A stretch of 49,469 nt of DNA from Sporohalobacter salinus (lineage in GTDB: Bacteria > Bacillota > Halanaerobiia > Halobacteroidales > Acetohalobiaceae): positions 1-49,469 of the forward strand of contig NZ_JAFBEG010000019.1 in the NCBI RefSeq assembly GCF_016908635.1, read 5' to 3'. The notes under the pieces were generated by a model. It was not told where the DNA came from. It saw only the letters and a list, made by a program, of their open reading frames with translations, and did not search any database. Positions within the stretch are counted from its first letter, which is position 1; every line of letters begins with the position of its first letter. This document shows positions 40,411 to 49,469 of the stretch, piece after piece. The position numbers and the translations under genes are program-made.

Positions 40411-40827
40411 ATGGAAGAAAAAACGATAGTAATGGGAGTTATAGGTTCAGATGTTCATGCTGTAGGGAATAGAATTTTACAGGAAGCATTTGATGAAGCT
40501 GGATTTGAAGTAATTAATATTGGAGTGTTATCGTCTCAAGAAGATTTCATTAATGCTGCCGTTGAAACAGATGCTGATGCTATTTTAATTTCTTCACTTT
40601 ATGGTCATGGAGAAATGGATTGTAAAGGCTTTGAAGAGAAATGTGTAGAATCAGGGTTGGAAGATGTTATTCTATATGTTGGCGGTAATTTAGTTGTTGG
40701 AAAACAGGAATGGGAACCAGTAAAAGAAAAATTCTTAAATATGGGGTTTGACCGCGTTTACCCACCAGGAACATTACCGGAAGAACCTATTGCTGATTTA
40801 AAGAAAGATTTGGGGGTTGAAGAGTAA
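40411..40827 (+). CDS. glmS: Glutamate mutase sigma subunit (cobalamin-binding)
   Basis: The 138-aa small subunit of adenosylcobalamin-dependent glutamate mutase, which converts L-glutamate to L-threo-3-methylaspartate. The B12 motif DVHAVG is at residues 14-19, with His16 as the lower axial ligand of cobalt, followed by the conserved [12 protein letters not shown] near 64-75 and [10 protein letters not shown] near 90-99. I start at ATG 40411, six bases after AAAGGTGGGG; a GTG at 40399 overlaps that site. The name glmS here means the glutamate mutase S component (also called mutS or mamA), not glucosamine synthase. It is the first gene of the sigma-54-type operon. Confidence 0.96.
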   Translation: MEEKTIVMGVIGSDVHAVGNRILQEAFDEAGFEVINIGVLSSQEDFINAAVETDADAILISSLYGHGEMDCKGFEEKCVESGLEDVILYVGGNLVVGKQEWEPVKEKFLNMGFDRVYPPGTLPEEPIADLKKDLGVEE

Positions 40828-40855
40828 GTTAATTTGAAATCAATGGGGTGAGGTT

Positions 40856-42268
40856 ATGGAATTAGCCTTATTATTAGATATTGGAAGTACTTATACTAAA
40901 GCTACTGTGGTTGATATAGAAAATGTAGAGCTTAAAGCAACAGCTAAAGCTTCAACTACAGTTTGGGATGATGTAAATATAGGGATTAAGAATGTTTTAA
41001 CTAAGATAGAAGAAAAGGATATTGATTTAGAAGCAGTTCAACATCGCTTAGCCTGTAGTAGTGCTGCTGGCGGGTTAAAGTTGGTAGCTATTGGTTTAGT
41101 GCCAGATTTAACTGCTGAAGCAGCTAAGAGAGCAGCGTTGGGAGCCGGGGCTAAAGTTGCCAATGTCTACTCATATGAGTTAACTGATAGCGAATTAAAA
41201 GAGATTATTGGTCAAGAACCAGATGTAATTCTTTTAGCCGGTGGAACAGATGGTGGTAATCAGGAGATAATATTGAAAAATGCTAAGATATTAGCTAACT
41301 CAGAACTGTCGGCCCCAATTATAATAGCTGGTAATAAAGTGGCAACTGATAAAGTAAAAAAAGTATTAGAAGATGGCAACAAGGAAGTTTATACAACTGA
41401 AAATGTAATGCCCAAACTAGAAGAGTTAAATATAGAACCAGCACGTAAGACAATAAGACAAGTATTTTTGGATAAGATTATTTATGCTAAAGGCTTGTCT
41501 AAAGCAAAGGAGCATATTGATCGATTAATTATGCCGACTCCTTCGGCAGTAATGAAGGCAGCAGAATTAATTGCTGAAGGAACATATAAGGAAGCTGGTT
41601 TAGGTGAATTGATTGTTGTTGATATTGGTGGGGCTACCACTGATATTCATTCAGTAGCTACTGGAAATCCGACAAAAGGCGGAGTTAATGTTAAAGGATT
41701 AGAAGAACCTTATGTTAAACGGACAGTTGAAGGAGACTTAGGAATGCGCTATAGTGCTCCTTCGTTATTAGAGGCTGTTGGAGAAAGGGAATTATTAACT
41801 CATCTTTCAGATGATATGGAGAAAGAACGGATAATAAATTATGTTGGAAAGGTAAGAAAAGATGTAGAATATGTTCCATCTAATAGCCAAGAGAAGGAAT
41901 TAGATTCTGCTTTAGCTAAAGCGGCGACTAAAATAGCAATTCAAAGACATGTGGGACGTATTGAGACGGTTTATAGTCCTTTTGGAGAGAATCATGTTCA
42001 ATATGGAAAAGACTTGACTGATCTAGATTTAATTATAGGAACTGGTGGAGTTTTGGTTCATAATGATAAGCCAGCAGAGATATTACAGTCAGGTTTTTTT
42101 GATGAATCAGAGCCTACGATTTTGGCTCCGATAGAATCTAATTTGTTTCTAGATCAGGATTATCTATTAGCATCAATTGGATTATTAGCTGAGATTTCTG
42201 CTACTAAAGCTTTACAGTTAGCTAAAAAACATTTTAAACAAATAGGAGGCGAAGCAAAATGGAATTAA
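40856..42268 (+). CDS. glmL: Glutamate mutase-associated protein GlmL (MutL)
   Basis: A 470-aa actin/Hsp70-like ATPase found between the two glutamate mutase subunits, thought to reactivate the enzyme by exchanging damaged cobalamin. Phosphate-loop sequences are [17 protein letters not shown] at the N-terminus and [16 protein letters not shown] near 255-270; [11 protein letters not shown] lies near 125-135 and [10 protein letters not shown] near 390. ATG at 40856 follows GGGGTGAGGTT, 28 bases after glmS. Its 3' end overlaps glmE by 10 bases, indicating coupled translation. Confidence 0.95.
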   Translation: MELALLLDIGSTYTKATVVDIENVELKATAKASTTVWDDVNIGIKNVLTKIEEKDIDLEAVQHRLACSSAAGGLKLVAIGLVPDLTAEAAKRAALGAGAKVANVYSYELTDSELKEIIGQEPDVILLAGGTDGGNQEIILKNAKILANSELSAPIIIAGNKVATDKVKKVLEDGNKEVYTTENVMPKLEELNIEPARKTIRQVFLDKIIYAKGLSKAKEHIDRLIMPTPSAVMKAAELIAEGTYKEAGLGELIVVDIGGATTDIHSVATGNPTKGGVNVKGLEEPYVKRTVEGDLGMRYSAPSLLEAVGERELLTHLSDDMEKERIINYVGKVRKDVEYVPSNSQEKELDSALAKAATKIAIQRHVGRIETVYSPFGENHVQYGKDLTDLDLIIGTGGVLVHNDKPAEILQSGFFDESEPTILAPIESNLFLDQDYLLASIGLLAEISATKALQLAKKHFKQIGGEAKWN

Positions 42269-43707
42269 AGAATGAAAAATGGAGTTTAGATAAATTTAAG
42301 GAAGTTCGAAAAGAAGTATTACAGCAATGGCCAACAGGTAAAGAGGTAGATTTTGAAGAAGCAATAGAGTATCATAATAATTTACCAGAAGAACAGATTA
42401 TGGCCCAAAAATTGGCTGAGGCGAAGGAGAAAAAGGTAACTTTAATTCAACCTAGAGCTGGTGTAGCATTGATTGATGAACATATTGAATTATTGAAATT
42501 TCTGAGAGAAGAAGGGAAAGCTGATTTACTACCTAGTACAATAGATAGTTATACTCGCCAGAATAATTATAAAGAAGCAGAAGCCGGAATTGAAGAGAGT
42601 AGAGAAGAAGGAAGATCAATGTTAAATGGTTTTCCAGCAGTAAATCATGGGGTGAAGGCCTGTAGAAAGGTAGTAGAAGCTTTAGATGCACCATTACAGG
42701 TTAGGCATGGGACGCCTGATGCTAGATTATTAGCTGAAATTACTTTGGCCGGTGGATTTACTGATTATGAAGGCGGTGGCTTATCATATAATATTCCATA
42801 TGCTAAAGATGTATCTATAGAGCAGACATTGATTGATTGGCAGTATGTTGATAGATTAATAGGTTATTATGAAGAAAAGGGAGTTAAGATTAATCGAGAG
42901 CCCTTTGGACCATTAACTGGAACTTTAGTTCCTCCGTCAGTATCTCATAGTGTAGCAATTATTGAAGGGCTTTTAGCAGCAGAACAGGGTGTTAAAAATA
43001 TTACTTTAGGTTATGGACAGTGCGGTAATTTAGTTCAAGATGTAGCTGCATTACAGTCGCTAGAAGAATTAGCTGATGAGTATTTAGCTGAGTATGAAGA
43101 TGTCATGTTGACTACTGTATTTCATCAATGGATGGGTGGTTTTCCACAGGATGAACCCCAGGCGTTTGGTGTTATTTCTTGGGGAGCAGCAACAGCAGCA
43201 TTAGGTAAAGCAACTAAAGTAATTACTAAAACCCCTCATGAGGCTATGGGAGTACCAACTAAGGAAGCAAATGCAGAAGGTTTGAAGTCTACTAAGCAGG
43301 TTATTAATATGTTGAGAGATCAGAAGTTACTTTCTAATGATAAATTAGAGGAAGAAAAAGAAATGATTAAAACGGAAACGAGACAGATTCTTGATCGTGT
43401 ATTTGAACTAGGTAATGGAGATATAGCTCAAGGAACGGTTAGAGCTTTTGAAGCTGGAGTATTAGATGTACCATTTGCTCCAAGCAAGTATAATGCTGGG
43501 AATTTATTACCAGCTCGTGATGATGATGGAGCAGTTAGATATCTAAACCATGGTAACCTACCATTTTCTGATGAAGTAGTTAACTTTCATCAAGAGCAAT
43601 TAGAAAAACGAGGTAAGTCTGAAGGAAGAGAACCTAATTTTCAGATGGTAATTGATGATATTTATGCTATTGGGAAAGGAAGATTAGTTGGTAGACCTCG
43701 TTCTTAA
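42259..43707 (+). CDS. glmE: Glutamate mutase epsilon (catalytic) subunit
   Basis: The 482-aa TIM-barrel catalytic subunit, matching the normal length of about 483. Recognisable family blocks include the [18 protein letters not shown] region, [68 protein letters not shown] and [22 protein letters not shown]. The conserved arginines of the substrate clamp fall in these blocks. It partners with GlmS in an S2E2 complex with cobalamin at the interface. The start ATG at 42259 overlaps glmL, with TAGGAGGCGAA as ribosome site. Confidence 0.97.
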   Translation: MELKNEKWSLDKFKEVRKEVLQQWPTGKEVDFEEAIEYHNNLPEEQIMAQKLAEAKEKKVTLIQPRAGVALIDEHIELLKFLREEGKADLLPSTIDSYTRQNNYKEAEAGIEESREEGRSMLNGFPAVNHGVKACRKVVEALDAPLQVRHGTPDARLLAEITLAGGFTDYEGGGLSYNIPYAKDVSIEQTLIDWQYVDRLIGYYEEKGVKINREPFGPLTGTLVPPSVSHSVAIIEGLLAAEQGVKNITLGYGQCGNLVQDVAALQSLEELADEYLAEYEDVMLTTVFHQWMGGFPQDEPQAFGVISWGAATAALGKATKVITKTPHEAMGVPTKEANAEGLKSTKQVINMLRDQKLLSNDKLEEEKEMIKTETRQILDRVFELGNGDIAQGTVRAFEAGVLDVPFAPSKYNAGNLLPARDDDGAVRYLNHGNLPFSDEVVNFHQEQLEKRGKSEGREPNFQMVIDDIYAIGKGRLVGRPRS

Positions 43708-43742
43708 GTAATTAGATAAAAAATAATTGGGAGGACAAAGAG

Positions 43743-44984
43743 ATGAAAATAGAAAAAATAGTAACTTCACCTGGATTAACAGGTTTTTATTTTGATGACC
43801 AAAGAGCAATTAAGGAAGATGCTGAACATGATGGCTTATCTTATATTGGAGAACCTATAACTGAAGGTTTTAGTAATATTCGACAAGCTGGTGAATCGAT
43901 TTCAGTAATGATTGTTTTAGAAGATGGTCAAGTAGCTTATGGAGATTGTACTGCTGTACAATATTCTGGAGCTGGCGGGAGAGATCCGTTATTTTTAGCT
44001 GAAGAATTTATTCCGATTATTAAAGAAGAAATTGCTCCTAAGCTAATAGGAAGAGAAGTAGATAGTTTCAAAGAATTAGCCGAAGAATTTGATAATTTAA
44101 AGGTAGATGGTGAACGCCTCCATACGGCAATTCGATATGGAGTAACTCAGGCATTATTAGATGCGGTAGCTAAAGCTAAAAAAATGACAATGACTGAAGT
44201 AGTAGCAGAAGAATATGGTTTAGATTTAGTTTCTAAGCCTGTACCTATTTTTGCTCAAACTGGTGACGATAGATATCTAAATGTTGATAAAATGATTATT
44301 AAACATGCTGATGTAATTCCACATGCTTTAATTAATAATGTTAAAGATAAGTTAGGTGAAAAAGGAGATAAATTACTTGATTATGTTGAATGGTTAAAAG
44401 ATAGAGTAAAGCAGCTTAAAACAGAAGAAGATTATGAACCTATCTTCCATATTGATGTCTATGGAACCATTGGTTTAGCTTTTGATAATAATCCAGAAGC
44501 GATGGCTGATTATTTAGAAAAGCTAGCTAAGGCAGCAAAGCCGCATACATTGAGAATTGAAGGGCCAATGGATTCTGGTAATCGTGCTGATCAGATTGTG
44601 GATATGAAGGCTTTAAGGAATGAAGTAAAAGGACGAGATATCAATGTAGAGTTGGTAGCAGATGAATGGTGTAATACTTTTGCTGATATCAAAAAATTTG
44701 TAGATGAAGAGGCAGCTGATGTAGTTCAGATTAAAACCCCTGATTTAGGCGGCATCAATAATACGATTGAAGCTGTTTTATATTGTAAAGAGAACGGTGT
44801 TGGTGCTTATCAAGGTGGAACATGTAATGAGACAGATCGATCGGCTCAAATTTGCGTGAATTTAGCTTTAGCAACAAGGCCAGATCAGATGTTAGCTAAG
44901 CCAGGTATGGGTGTTGATGAGGGATTAATGATTGTCAACAATGAAATGAATAGAGTATTAAGTTTAATTGAGGCATGTAATTAA
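43743..44984 (+). CDS. mal: Methylaspartate ammonia-lyase
   Basis: A 413-aa enolase-superfamily lyase, the length of the Clostridium tetanomorphum enzyme, which deaminates 3-methylaspartate to mesaconate. Visible sequences include TSPGLTGFYFDDQRAIK, IQAGES-like NIRQAGESISVMIVLEDGQVAYGDCTAVQYSGAGGRDPLF, HIDVYGTIG with the metal-binding Asp, LRIEGPMDSGNR, VADEWCNTFADI, and QIKTPDLGGINNTIEAVLYCKENGVGAYQGGTCNETDRSA, including the catalytic Lys. ATG at 43743 follows GGGAGGACAAAGAG. It is the second step of the methylaspartate route, in the same operon as glutamate mutase. Confidence 0.97.
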   Translation: MKIEKIVTSPGLTGFYFDDQRAIKEDAEHDGLSYIGEPITEGFSNIRQAGESISVMIVLEDGQVAYGDCTAVQYSGAGGRDPLFLAEEFIPIIKEEIAPKLIGREVDSFKELAEEFDNLKVDGERLHTAIRYGVTQALLDAVAKAKKMTMTEVVAEEYGLDLVSKPVPIFAQTGDDRYLNVDKMIIKHADVIPHALINNVKDKLGEKGDKLLDYVEWLKDRVKQLKTEEDYEPIFHIDVYGTIGLAFDNNPEAMADYLEKLAKAAKPHTLRIEGPMDSGNRADQIVDMKALRNEVKGRDINVELVADEWCNTFADIKKFVDEEAADVVQIKTPDLGGINNTIEAVLYCKENGVGAYQGGTCNETDRSAQICVNLALATRPDQMLAKPGMGVDEGLMIVNNEMNRVLSLIEACN

Positions 44985-45001
44985 GTATTGGAGGGATAGA
45001 G

Positions 45002-46360
45002 ATGGAAGAAGTTAGAATATTATCTCCGACAGCGATTTTAGGTTATGGATTTCCTAAAGAATCGTTTGAGAGGGGATTAGAAAAAGAACCGGATTTGATT
45101 GCAGTAGATGCTGGTTCAACTGATCCAGGACCCTATTATTTAGGAGCAGGTATTTCATTTACTGATAAAACAGCAGTAAAAAGAGATCTTAAGCTGATGA
45201 TTAAAGCAGGTCAACAAAGAGATATTCCGGTCGTTTTAGGAACTGCTGGTGGGGCTGGAGGAGAACCACATTTAGAATGGTGTACAGAGATAGTAAAAGA
45301 AATTGCTGAAGAAGAAAATTTAAGCTTTAAGTTAGCGACAATTCAGTCTGAACAGGATATAGACTACATTTTAGATAAATTTGAAGCTGGAGAAGTTTCA
45401 GCACTATCTCCGGCTGAGGAGACAACAAAAGAGGAACTGAAAGCTAGCACAAGAATTGTAGGTCAGATGGGTGTGGAACCGATTATTAAAGCTTTAGAAA
45501 AGGAGGCAGAAGTAATTGTAGCTGGTCGTGCTTATGATCCAACAGTTTTTGCTAGTTTCTGTATTAAGGAAGGATTTTCAGCTGGTCTAGCACTACATAT
45601 GGGTAAGATTATGGAGTGTGCTTCTATTGCTGCTAAACCAGGCAGTGGTAGTGATAGTATGTTTGGAATTTTGCGTGAGGATCACTTTATTTTAGAACCA
45701 CTAAATAAAGATCGAAGATGTACTACAACTTCAGTAGCGGCTCACACGCTTTATGAGAAAGCAAATCCGCTGGAATTACATGGGCCGGGTGGAGTCATAG
45801 ATCTATCCGAGACAGAGTTTGAACAGTTAGATAAAAGAAGAGTTAGAGTTACTGGTAGTAAATTCATTGAAGATGAAGAATATACAGTTAAGTTAGAAGG
45901 GGCAAAGAAAGTAGGATATAGAACCTTATCAATTGCTGGAACTAGAGATCCAATAATGATTAATGAATTAGATCATATAAAAGAGGTAGTAAGGGAGACA
46001 GTAAGAGATAATTTTGATGATTTGTCTGAAGATGATTATCAATTACTCTTTAGAATCTATGGTAAGGATGGAGTAATGGGGGATCTAGAGCCTGAAGATG
46101 AGATTATGTCTCATGAAGTAGGAATTGTTATTGAGGTGGTAGCTAAAACTCAGGAATTAGCTAATACTATCTGTAGTTTTGCTCGATCTACAATGCTGCA
46201 TTATGGTTATCCAGGCCGAGTAGCAACAGCGGGAAATTTAGCTTTTCCTTATTCACCATCTGATTTGAAAGCTGGTGAGGTTTATGAATTCAATTTACAT
46301 CATTTAATTACAGTTGATGATCCCTGTGCACTATTCCCGATGGAATTGGAAGAGGTATAA
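45002..46360 (+). CDS. AtuA-like (DUF1446 family) protein
   Basis: A 452-aa protein resembling the acyclic terpene utilisation AtuA/DUF1446 family. Features include LSPTAILGYGFPKESFERGLEKEPDLIAVDAGSTDPGPYYLG at the N-terminus, VLGTAGGAGGEPHLEWC near residue 78-94, VIVAGRAYDPTVFASFCI near 175-192, LHMGKIMECASIAAKPGSGSDSMFG, and LHGPGGVIDLSE. It carries several conserved Asp, Gly and Cys residues but no motif tied to a known reaction. It is paired with the DUF4387 gene immediately downstream. ATG at 45002 follows GGAGGGATAGAG. The operon position suggests a role in mesaconate/citramalate metabolism or enzyme maintenance, which is inference. Confidence 0.8.
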   Translation: MEEVRILSPTAILGYGFPKESFERGLEKEPDLIAVDAGSTDPGPYYLGAGISFTDKTAVKRDLKLMIKAGQQRDIPVVLGTAGGAGGEPHLEWCTEIVKEIAEEENLSFKLATIQSEQDIDYILDKFEAGEVSALSPAEETTKEELKASTRIVGQMGVEPIIKALEKEAEVIVAGRAYDPTVFASFCIKEGFSAGLALHMGKIMECASIAAKPGSGSDSMFGILREDHFILEPLNKDRRCTTTSVAAHTLYEKANPLELHGPGGVIDLSETEFEQLDKRRVRVTGSKFIEDEEYTVKLEGAKKVGYRTLSIAGTRDPIMINELDHIKEVVRETVRDNFDDLSEDDYQLLFRIYGKDGVMGDLEPEDEIMSHEVGIVIEVVAKTQELANTICSFARSTMLHYGYPGRVATAGNLAFPYSPSDLKAGEVYEFNLHHLITVDDPCALFPMELEEV

Positions 46361-46386
46361 AATGGGAAAGAGAGAAGGTGATTTTA

Positions 46387-46710
46387 ATGTCAGAAACTAA
46401 AAATATTAGAGAATTAATAGATGTAATTAGAAGTAAGAATGCAGGTCCTTATGAATTAACGTTTGACTTTATCTTTAAAAGCTTTGAAATTTATGACAAA
46501 GTAAAAGAATCAGGAGTAATTAATAAAGAGTTAATTGCAGAGTTATATGATATTCCAGTGGATGATGTAATATCAGTAATTAATTATGATCCTGCTAAGG
46601 CAATTAAAGCTACAATTGTTCGTCCTTGTTCTTCAGGAGCAGTAGGAGAGACAGACGTATATGGCGCTCAGCAGCATGCACCTCTATTAAGTATTGAAAT
46701 TCCTATGTAA
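46387..46710 (+). CDS. DUF4387 protein, partner of the AtuA-like protein
   Basis: A 107-aa protein of the DUF4387 family: IRSKNAGPYELTFDFIFKSFEIYDKVKESGVINKELIAELYDIP, DPAKAIKATIVRPCSSGAVGETDVYGAQQHAPLLSIEIP. This family almost always follows a DUF1446/AtuA-like gene, as a separate gene or as its C-terminal domain, so the two likely form a complex. I start at ATG 46387, seven bases after GAGAAGGTG; a GTG at 46378 sits within that site. It is the last gene of the glutamate mutase operon, ahead of a strong palindromic terminator. The biochemical role is unknown. Confidence 0.85.
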   Translation: MSETKNIRELIDVIRSKNAGPYELTFDFIFKSFEIYDKVKESGVINKELIAELYDIPVDDVISVINYDPAKAIKATIVRPCSSGAVGETDVYGAQQHAPLLSIEIPM

Positions 46711-46804
46711 ATAGGTGAATAGGAGCTTTAATTTACTGGAATGAAAGAGAGTATCATTAAAAGTCTTAGATTACAAACATAACAATAGATTTTTGAAAGA
46801 AATT

Positions 46805-46850
46805 AATGGGTTATGAGGCAAATTTGCCTCATAACCCATTTCGTTATTTT
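46805..46850 (+). terminator. Terminator of the glutamate mutase operon
   Basis: A perfect 36-base palindrome (18-bp arms, 46805-46840, core TGAGGCAAATTTGCCTCA) followed by TCGTTATTTT. Confidence 0.88.
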
Positions 46851-46989
46851 GAGGAAATGATTAATTTAAAAGGAAAATTAGTTTTTATGTTGAAAAGTAA
46901 ATGTTAGGGTCTATCTTTTGTATTAAATATTTATAGTATATAGTTAAATGGAAAATGATGTAATTAGTTTAGCAAAGGAGGAAGCTTTA

Positions 46990-49041
46990 GTGGTTACTGC
47001 AAAAAAAGAGCTAGCAATTGTAACTATTAGTAAAGAAACTAATGAGTTATTTAAACAACAATTGGAAAAAATATTAAAAACTAAAGTATATATAAAGAGT
47101 TATATTATAGAAGAGATTGCTGATGGGGTTGTCGAGGCGGATCTTATTTTGTCAACTAAGTCTTTAAGGGGAGAAATAGATAATTATGTATCTGATTCAA
47201 CTCAGATCATTTTTGCTAGAAGATCATTAGATATTTCTTCACTCGAGAAATTAATAAAACTTCCAGCTAATCAAAAAGTATTGTTAATTAATAATACTCA
47301 GTTAGCTGCTTTTGAGACCAAAGATTTGTTAACAGAAGTAGGAATTGACCATATTGATTTGATTCCTTTTTATCCAGAAAAGAGAACAGTTGATAAGGTC
47401 AATACAGCAATTAATTTAGGTGAAGCTAAGTATGTTCCTGATAATATTGAGAATGTGATTAATATAGGAAGTAGAGTACTGGATTTAACTACAATTATAG
47501 AGATCCTAATTAAATTAGATTTATTAGATGATAAATCTAATTTATTATCTTCACAGTATATAAGAGAATTGGTGGAATTAAGTAGACGATTAGAAACCAA
47601 CATGAAGAATAAAGCTAGAATTAATAAAAAGTTAGATGCTGTAATTAATCATGTGCATGATGGAATAATTTATATTAACCAACAAGAAGAGATAAAAGTA
47701 TTTAATGAAATGGCAGAGAAAATTTTTGAAATGAATGTTGAGGATGTAATTGATAGAGAAGTAAAAAAAACAATTCCTAATACAAAATTAGATGAAGTAT
47801 TAAGAAAAGAGATTAAGCATATAAATGCCCTTCAAAATATAGGGGATAAGAAGATAGTAAGTACTAGAGTTCCGGTTAAAGAAGATGGAGAAGTTGTTGG
47901 AGCTTTAGCTACTTTTAAAGATGTAACAGATATAAAAGAATTAGAAGAAGATTTACGAAGAAAGCTAAAGAAAAAAGGTTATATAGCTAAATATAATTTT
48001 TCTGATATAGTTGGTGAGAGTCAAGAATTAAAGAAAGCTATAAAGAAGGCAAAAAAATTATCTAAAAGTGAATCAACTATTCTAATTCAGGGAGAAAGTG
48101 GAACGGGGAAAGAACTTTTTGCTCAGTCAATACATAATTATTCTGAGCGAAGTAAAGCTCCTTTTGTAGTTATTAATTGTGCTGCTTTACCAGATAATTT
48201 ATTGGAAAGTGAATTATTTGGCTATGAAGAGGGGGCTTTTACCGGAGCTAAAAAAGGAGGCAAGCCGGGAGTTTTTGAACAGGCTCATACTGGGACTATC
48301 TTTTTAGATGAGATAGGTGATATTTCACCTAGTATTCAATCAAGGTTGCTTCGGGTTTTGCAGGAAAAAGAAGTAATGAGAGTTGGCGGTACTAAGGTTA
48401 TTCCAATAGATATTCGAGTTATTACTGCTACTAATAGGGATATACAGCGATTAGTGGAAGAAGGTGAGTTTAGGGAAGATTTATATTATAGATTAAATGT
48501 ATTATCTTTACAGCTTCCTTCTCTTCGAAAGAGAAGAGAAGATATTCCTCTTTTGATTGAGCATTTTTTAAAGGAATTTGGTAGAAAGAATCTATCTTTA
48601 TCGAAGGAGGTAATGAGTCGGTTATATAATTATGATTGGAACGGTAATGTTAGAGAAGTAGAAAACTGTATAGAATATATTGTTCAGGTTTGTGAAGATA
48701 ATGTAGAGATTGAAGATTTACCTTCACATTTTAATTTTAGACAAGAAGATCAAAAACAGGAAAAGAAGGAGATTGAGTTTAAATTAGAAGAATTAGGGGA
48801 TATAGAGGAGTATATATTTATTTTAAATGAGCTTTATTTAGCCAAACAGTTAGGTGATAATATAGGAAGAAGAGAAATATCTAAAAACGCAGAAATTAAT
48901 AATCTTTATCTGTCTTCACAGATGGTTAGAAGTAGGTTAAACAAATTAGAGGAACAGGACTTAGTGAATATTGGAAAAGGAAGACAGGGGACTAATATTA
49001 CTAAAAAGGGAATTAAAGTTTTGAAGGAATTAACTAACTGA
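46990..49041 (+). CDS. Sigma-54-dependent transcriptional activator
   Basis: A 683-aa enhancer-binding protein. Residues about 1-190 form a PrpR/response-like sensory region. A PAS domain lies at about 205-320 ([25 protein letters not shown]). The AAA+ domain is at about 340-570, with Walker A GESGTGKE near 368, the sigma-54 contact loop GAFTGA near 415, Walker B FLDEIGD near 438, and VGG...ATNRD and EDLYYRLNV downstream. The C-terminus (about 600-683) is not a plain Fis helix-turn-helix but reads like a winged helix ([33 protein letters not shown]). The start is GTG 46990, eight bases after AAAGGAGG; an ATG at 46948 has no ribosome site. Placed between two sigma-54-type elements, it is the likely regulator of both. 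Confidence 0.92.
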   Translation: MVTAKKELAIVTISKETNELFKQQLEKILKTKVYIKSYIIEEIADGVVEADLILSTKSLRGEIDNYVSDSTQIIFARRSLDISSLEKLIKLPANQKVLLINNTQLAAFETKDLLTEVGIDHIDLIPFYPEKRTVDKVNTAINLGEAKYVPDNIENVINIGSRVLDLTTIIEILIKLDLLDDKSNLLSSQYIRELVELSRRLETNMKNKARINKKLDAVINHVHDGIIYINQQEEIKVFNEMAEKIFEMNVEDVIDREVKKTIPNTKLDEVLRKEIKHINALQNIGDKKIVSTRVPVKEDGEVVGALATFKDVTDIKELEEDLRRKLKKKGYIAKYNFSDIVGESQELKKAIKKAKKLSKSESTILIQGESGTGKELFAQSIHNYSERSKAPFVVINCAALPDNLLESELFGYEEGAFTGAKKGGKPGVFEQAHTGTIFLDEIGDISPSIQSRLLRVLQEKEVMRVGGTKVIPIDIRVITATNRDIQRLVEEGEFREDLYYRLNVLSLQLPSLRKRREDIPLLIEHFLKEFGRKNLSLSKEVMSRLYNYDWNGNVREVENCIEYIVQVCEDNVEIEDLPSHFNFRQEDQKQEKKEIEFKLEELGDIEEYIFILNELYLAKQLGDNIGRREISKNAEINNLYLSSQMVRSRLNKLEEQDLVNIGKGRQGTNITKKGIKVLKELTN

Positions 49042-49389
49042 TCTAAGTATTTAATTACTTTGAGAAGAAAATATCAAGTGGATTATTGGGTTAATGGGTT
49101 GTTATAAGAAGGCTTTTCTTTTCGTTTTCTCCCATTAATTTCAGATAACAAAAAAATTAATTAGAAAATGTTTGTGAAGTTGTAATGCAATCTAGTTAAT
49201 TTTAAAGCAATACAGTGAAATTATATATATAAGGATGAATAAAAATGTATATTGAAAAGATAGATGATTATTAAATTTATTGTTATAATTGGCATAAAAG
49301 TTGCAATTAACATAATAGTAAGAAATGAATGAAAATTAAAGCATAAGATGAAGAGTTAGTTCTAGTTTGGAAAAGGAGGTAGGGTAATA
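49042..49389 (+). other. Non-coding region before the fumarase-type gene
   Basis: About 350 AT-rich bases. TTAATGGG (49091-49098) can pair with CCCATTAA (49131-49138) around a loose inner loop, a weak terminator candidate for the activator gene. Near 49181-49217, TGTAATGC and GCAATACA form a rough dyad. The sigma-54-type element is at 49290-49305. Confidence 0.6.
49290..49305 (+). promoter_or_regulatory. Sigma-54 (RpoN) -24/-12 promoter
   Basis: TGGCAT-AAAAG-TTGCA matches the TGGCAC-N5-TTGCW consensus with a single substitution and correct GG/GC spacing (49291-49292, 49303-49304). It lies 85 bases before the fumarase-type start codon and downstream of the sigma-54 activator gene. Confidence 0.82.
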
Positions 49390-49469
49390 GTGTCAATTAA
49401 AGTAGATAAGATTACAGATGCAGTGGCAGAAATGTGTATGGAAGCCAATTATATTCTTGGTGATGATAT
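49390..49469 (+). CDS. Class I fumarase-type hydratase alpha subunit (5' end only)
   Basis: Only the first 26 codons are in the window: MSIKVDKITDAVAEMCMEANYILGDD. The pattern ITxAVxxxCxEANYxLxxD is the usual start of the alpha subunit of iron-sulfur class I fumarase/tartrate dehydratase enzymes. GTG at 49390 is nine bases after AAAGGAGGT (49372-49380). In glutamate-fermenting clostridia the mesaconate hydratase (mesaconase) belongs to this family, and this gene sits behind a sigma-54-type promoter next to the methylaspartate genes. Mesaconate hydration is therefore a better guess than plain fumarate hydration, but the rest of the gene is not visible. Confidence 0.7.
   Translation, partial: MSIKVDKITDAVAEMCMEANYILGDD

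Noticed and set aside
1-49469. CRISPR array, prophage or insertion sequence
   Set aside because: No regularly spaced repeats, cas genes, transposase, integrase or phage structural genes were seen. The decay zone at 29025-31837 has no transposase remnants that I could recognise.

Overview
The window is an AT-rich chromosomal segment of an anaerobic, endospore-forming, probably halophilic Firmicute, most likely order Halanaerobiales, family Halobacteroidaceae. The taxonomic call is inference. It rests on Firmicute housekeeping synteny (zapA-cvpA-polX-mutS2; PRC-barrel/AI-2E-alaS-ireB-ruvX-mltG), sporulation genes (yunB, an uninterrupted sigK, an abrB/spoVT-type regulator, a SleB-like hydrolase), a glycine-betaine ABC transporter, cobalamin-dependent glutamate fermentation genes, and a 5S rRNA carrying a helical expansion segment, a trait reported for this order. 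Nearly all genes lie on the + strand.

Layout. 1-840: a 5S rRNA-tRNA(Gln-Glu-Tyr-Gly) operon with its own consensus promoter; the 5S gene has about 58 extra bases in loop C. 960-7691: zapA, cvpA, polX, a NIF3-family gene, mutS2 and a DUF2148 gene. 7748-10135 (-): a class A penicillin-binding protein, divergent from tyrS. 10323-20603: tyrS, yunB, PRC-barrel, a small membrane protein, AI-2E exporter, alaS, ireB, a large alkaline-phosphatase-like membrane protein, ruvX, and DUF1292 and DUF4258-like genes. 20743-24041: mltG followed by a likely tRNA wobble-uridine hydroxylation/methylation set (trmR, U32 peptidase-like, DUF4911). 24504-29024: cheV, a NapH-like ferredoxin membrane protein behind a CsoR/CstR-like operator, DUF2284, sigK, a small Gly/Arg-rich protein and a UbiA prenyltransferase.

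29025-31837 is a decay zone. It holds a KaiC-type ATPase pseudogene with several frameshifts, a truncated HD-GYP gene, an intact LysM gene and a second, older HD-GYP relic. 31838-35687 holds an orphan PEP-utilizer swivel domain, yqeG, a SleB-like hydrolase, a NusG-II membrane protein, a geranylgeranyl-reductase-family flavoprotein and abrB. 36142-39524 is a betaine transporter (ATPase, binding protein, permease) with a putative attenuator in its leader and a fossil permease fragment inside the operon.

40329 to the window end is the most coherent system. The glutamate mutase genes (glmS, glmL, glmE), methylaspartate ammonia-lyase, and an AtuA-like/DUF4387 pair of unknown role form one operon preceded by a sigma-54-type -24/-12 element. 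Next comes a sigma-54 activator with an unusual winged-helix-like C-terminus. A second, stronger -24/-12 element then precedes the first codons of a class I fumarase-type alpha subunit, a candidate mesaconate hydratase. I infer a sigma-54-controlled methylaspartate pathway regulon running from glutamate to 3-methylaspartate, mesaconate and citramalate.

All assignments come from reading the sequence and recalling family features; no database search was run.
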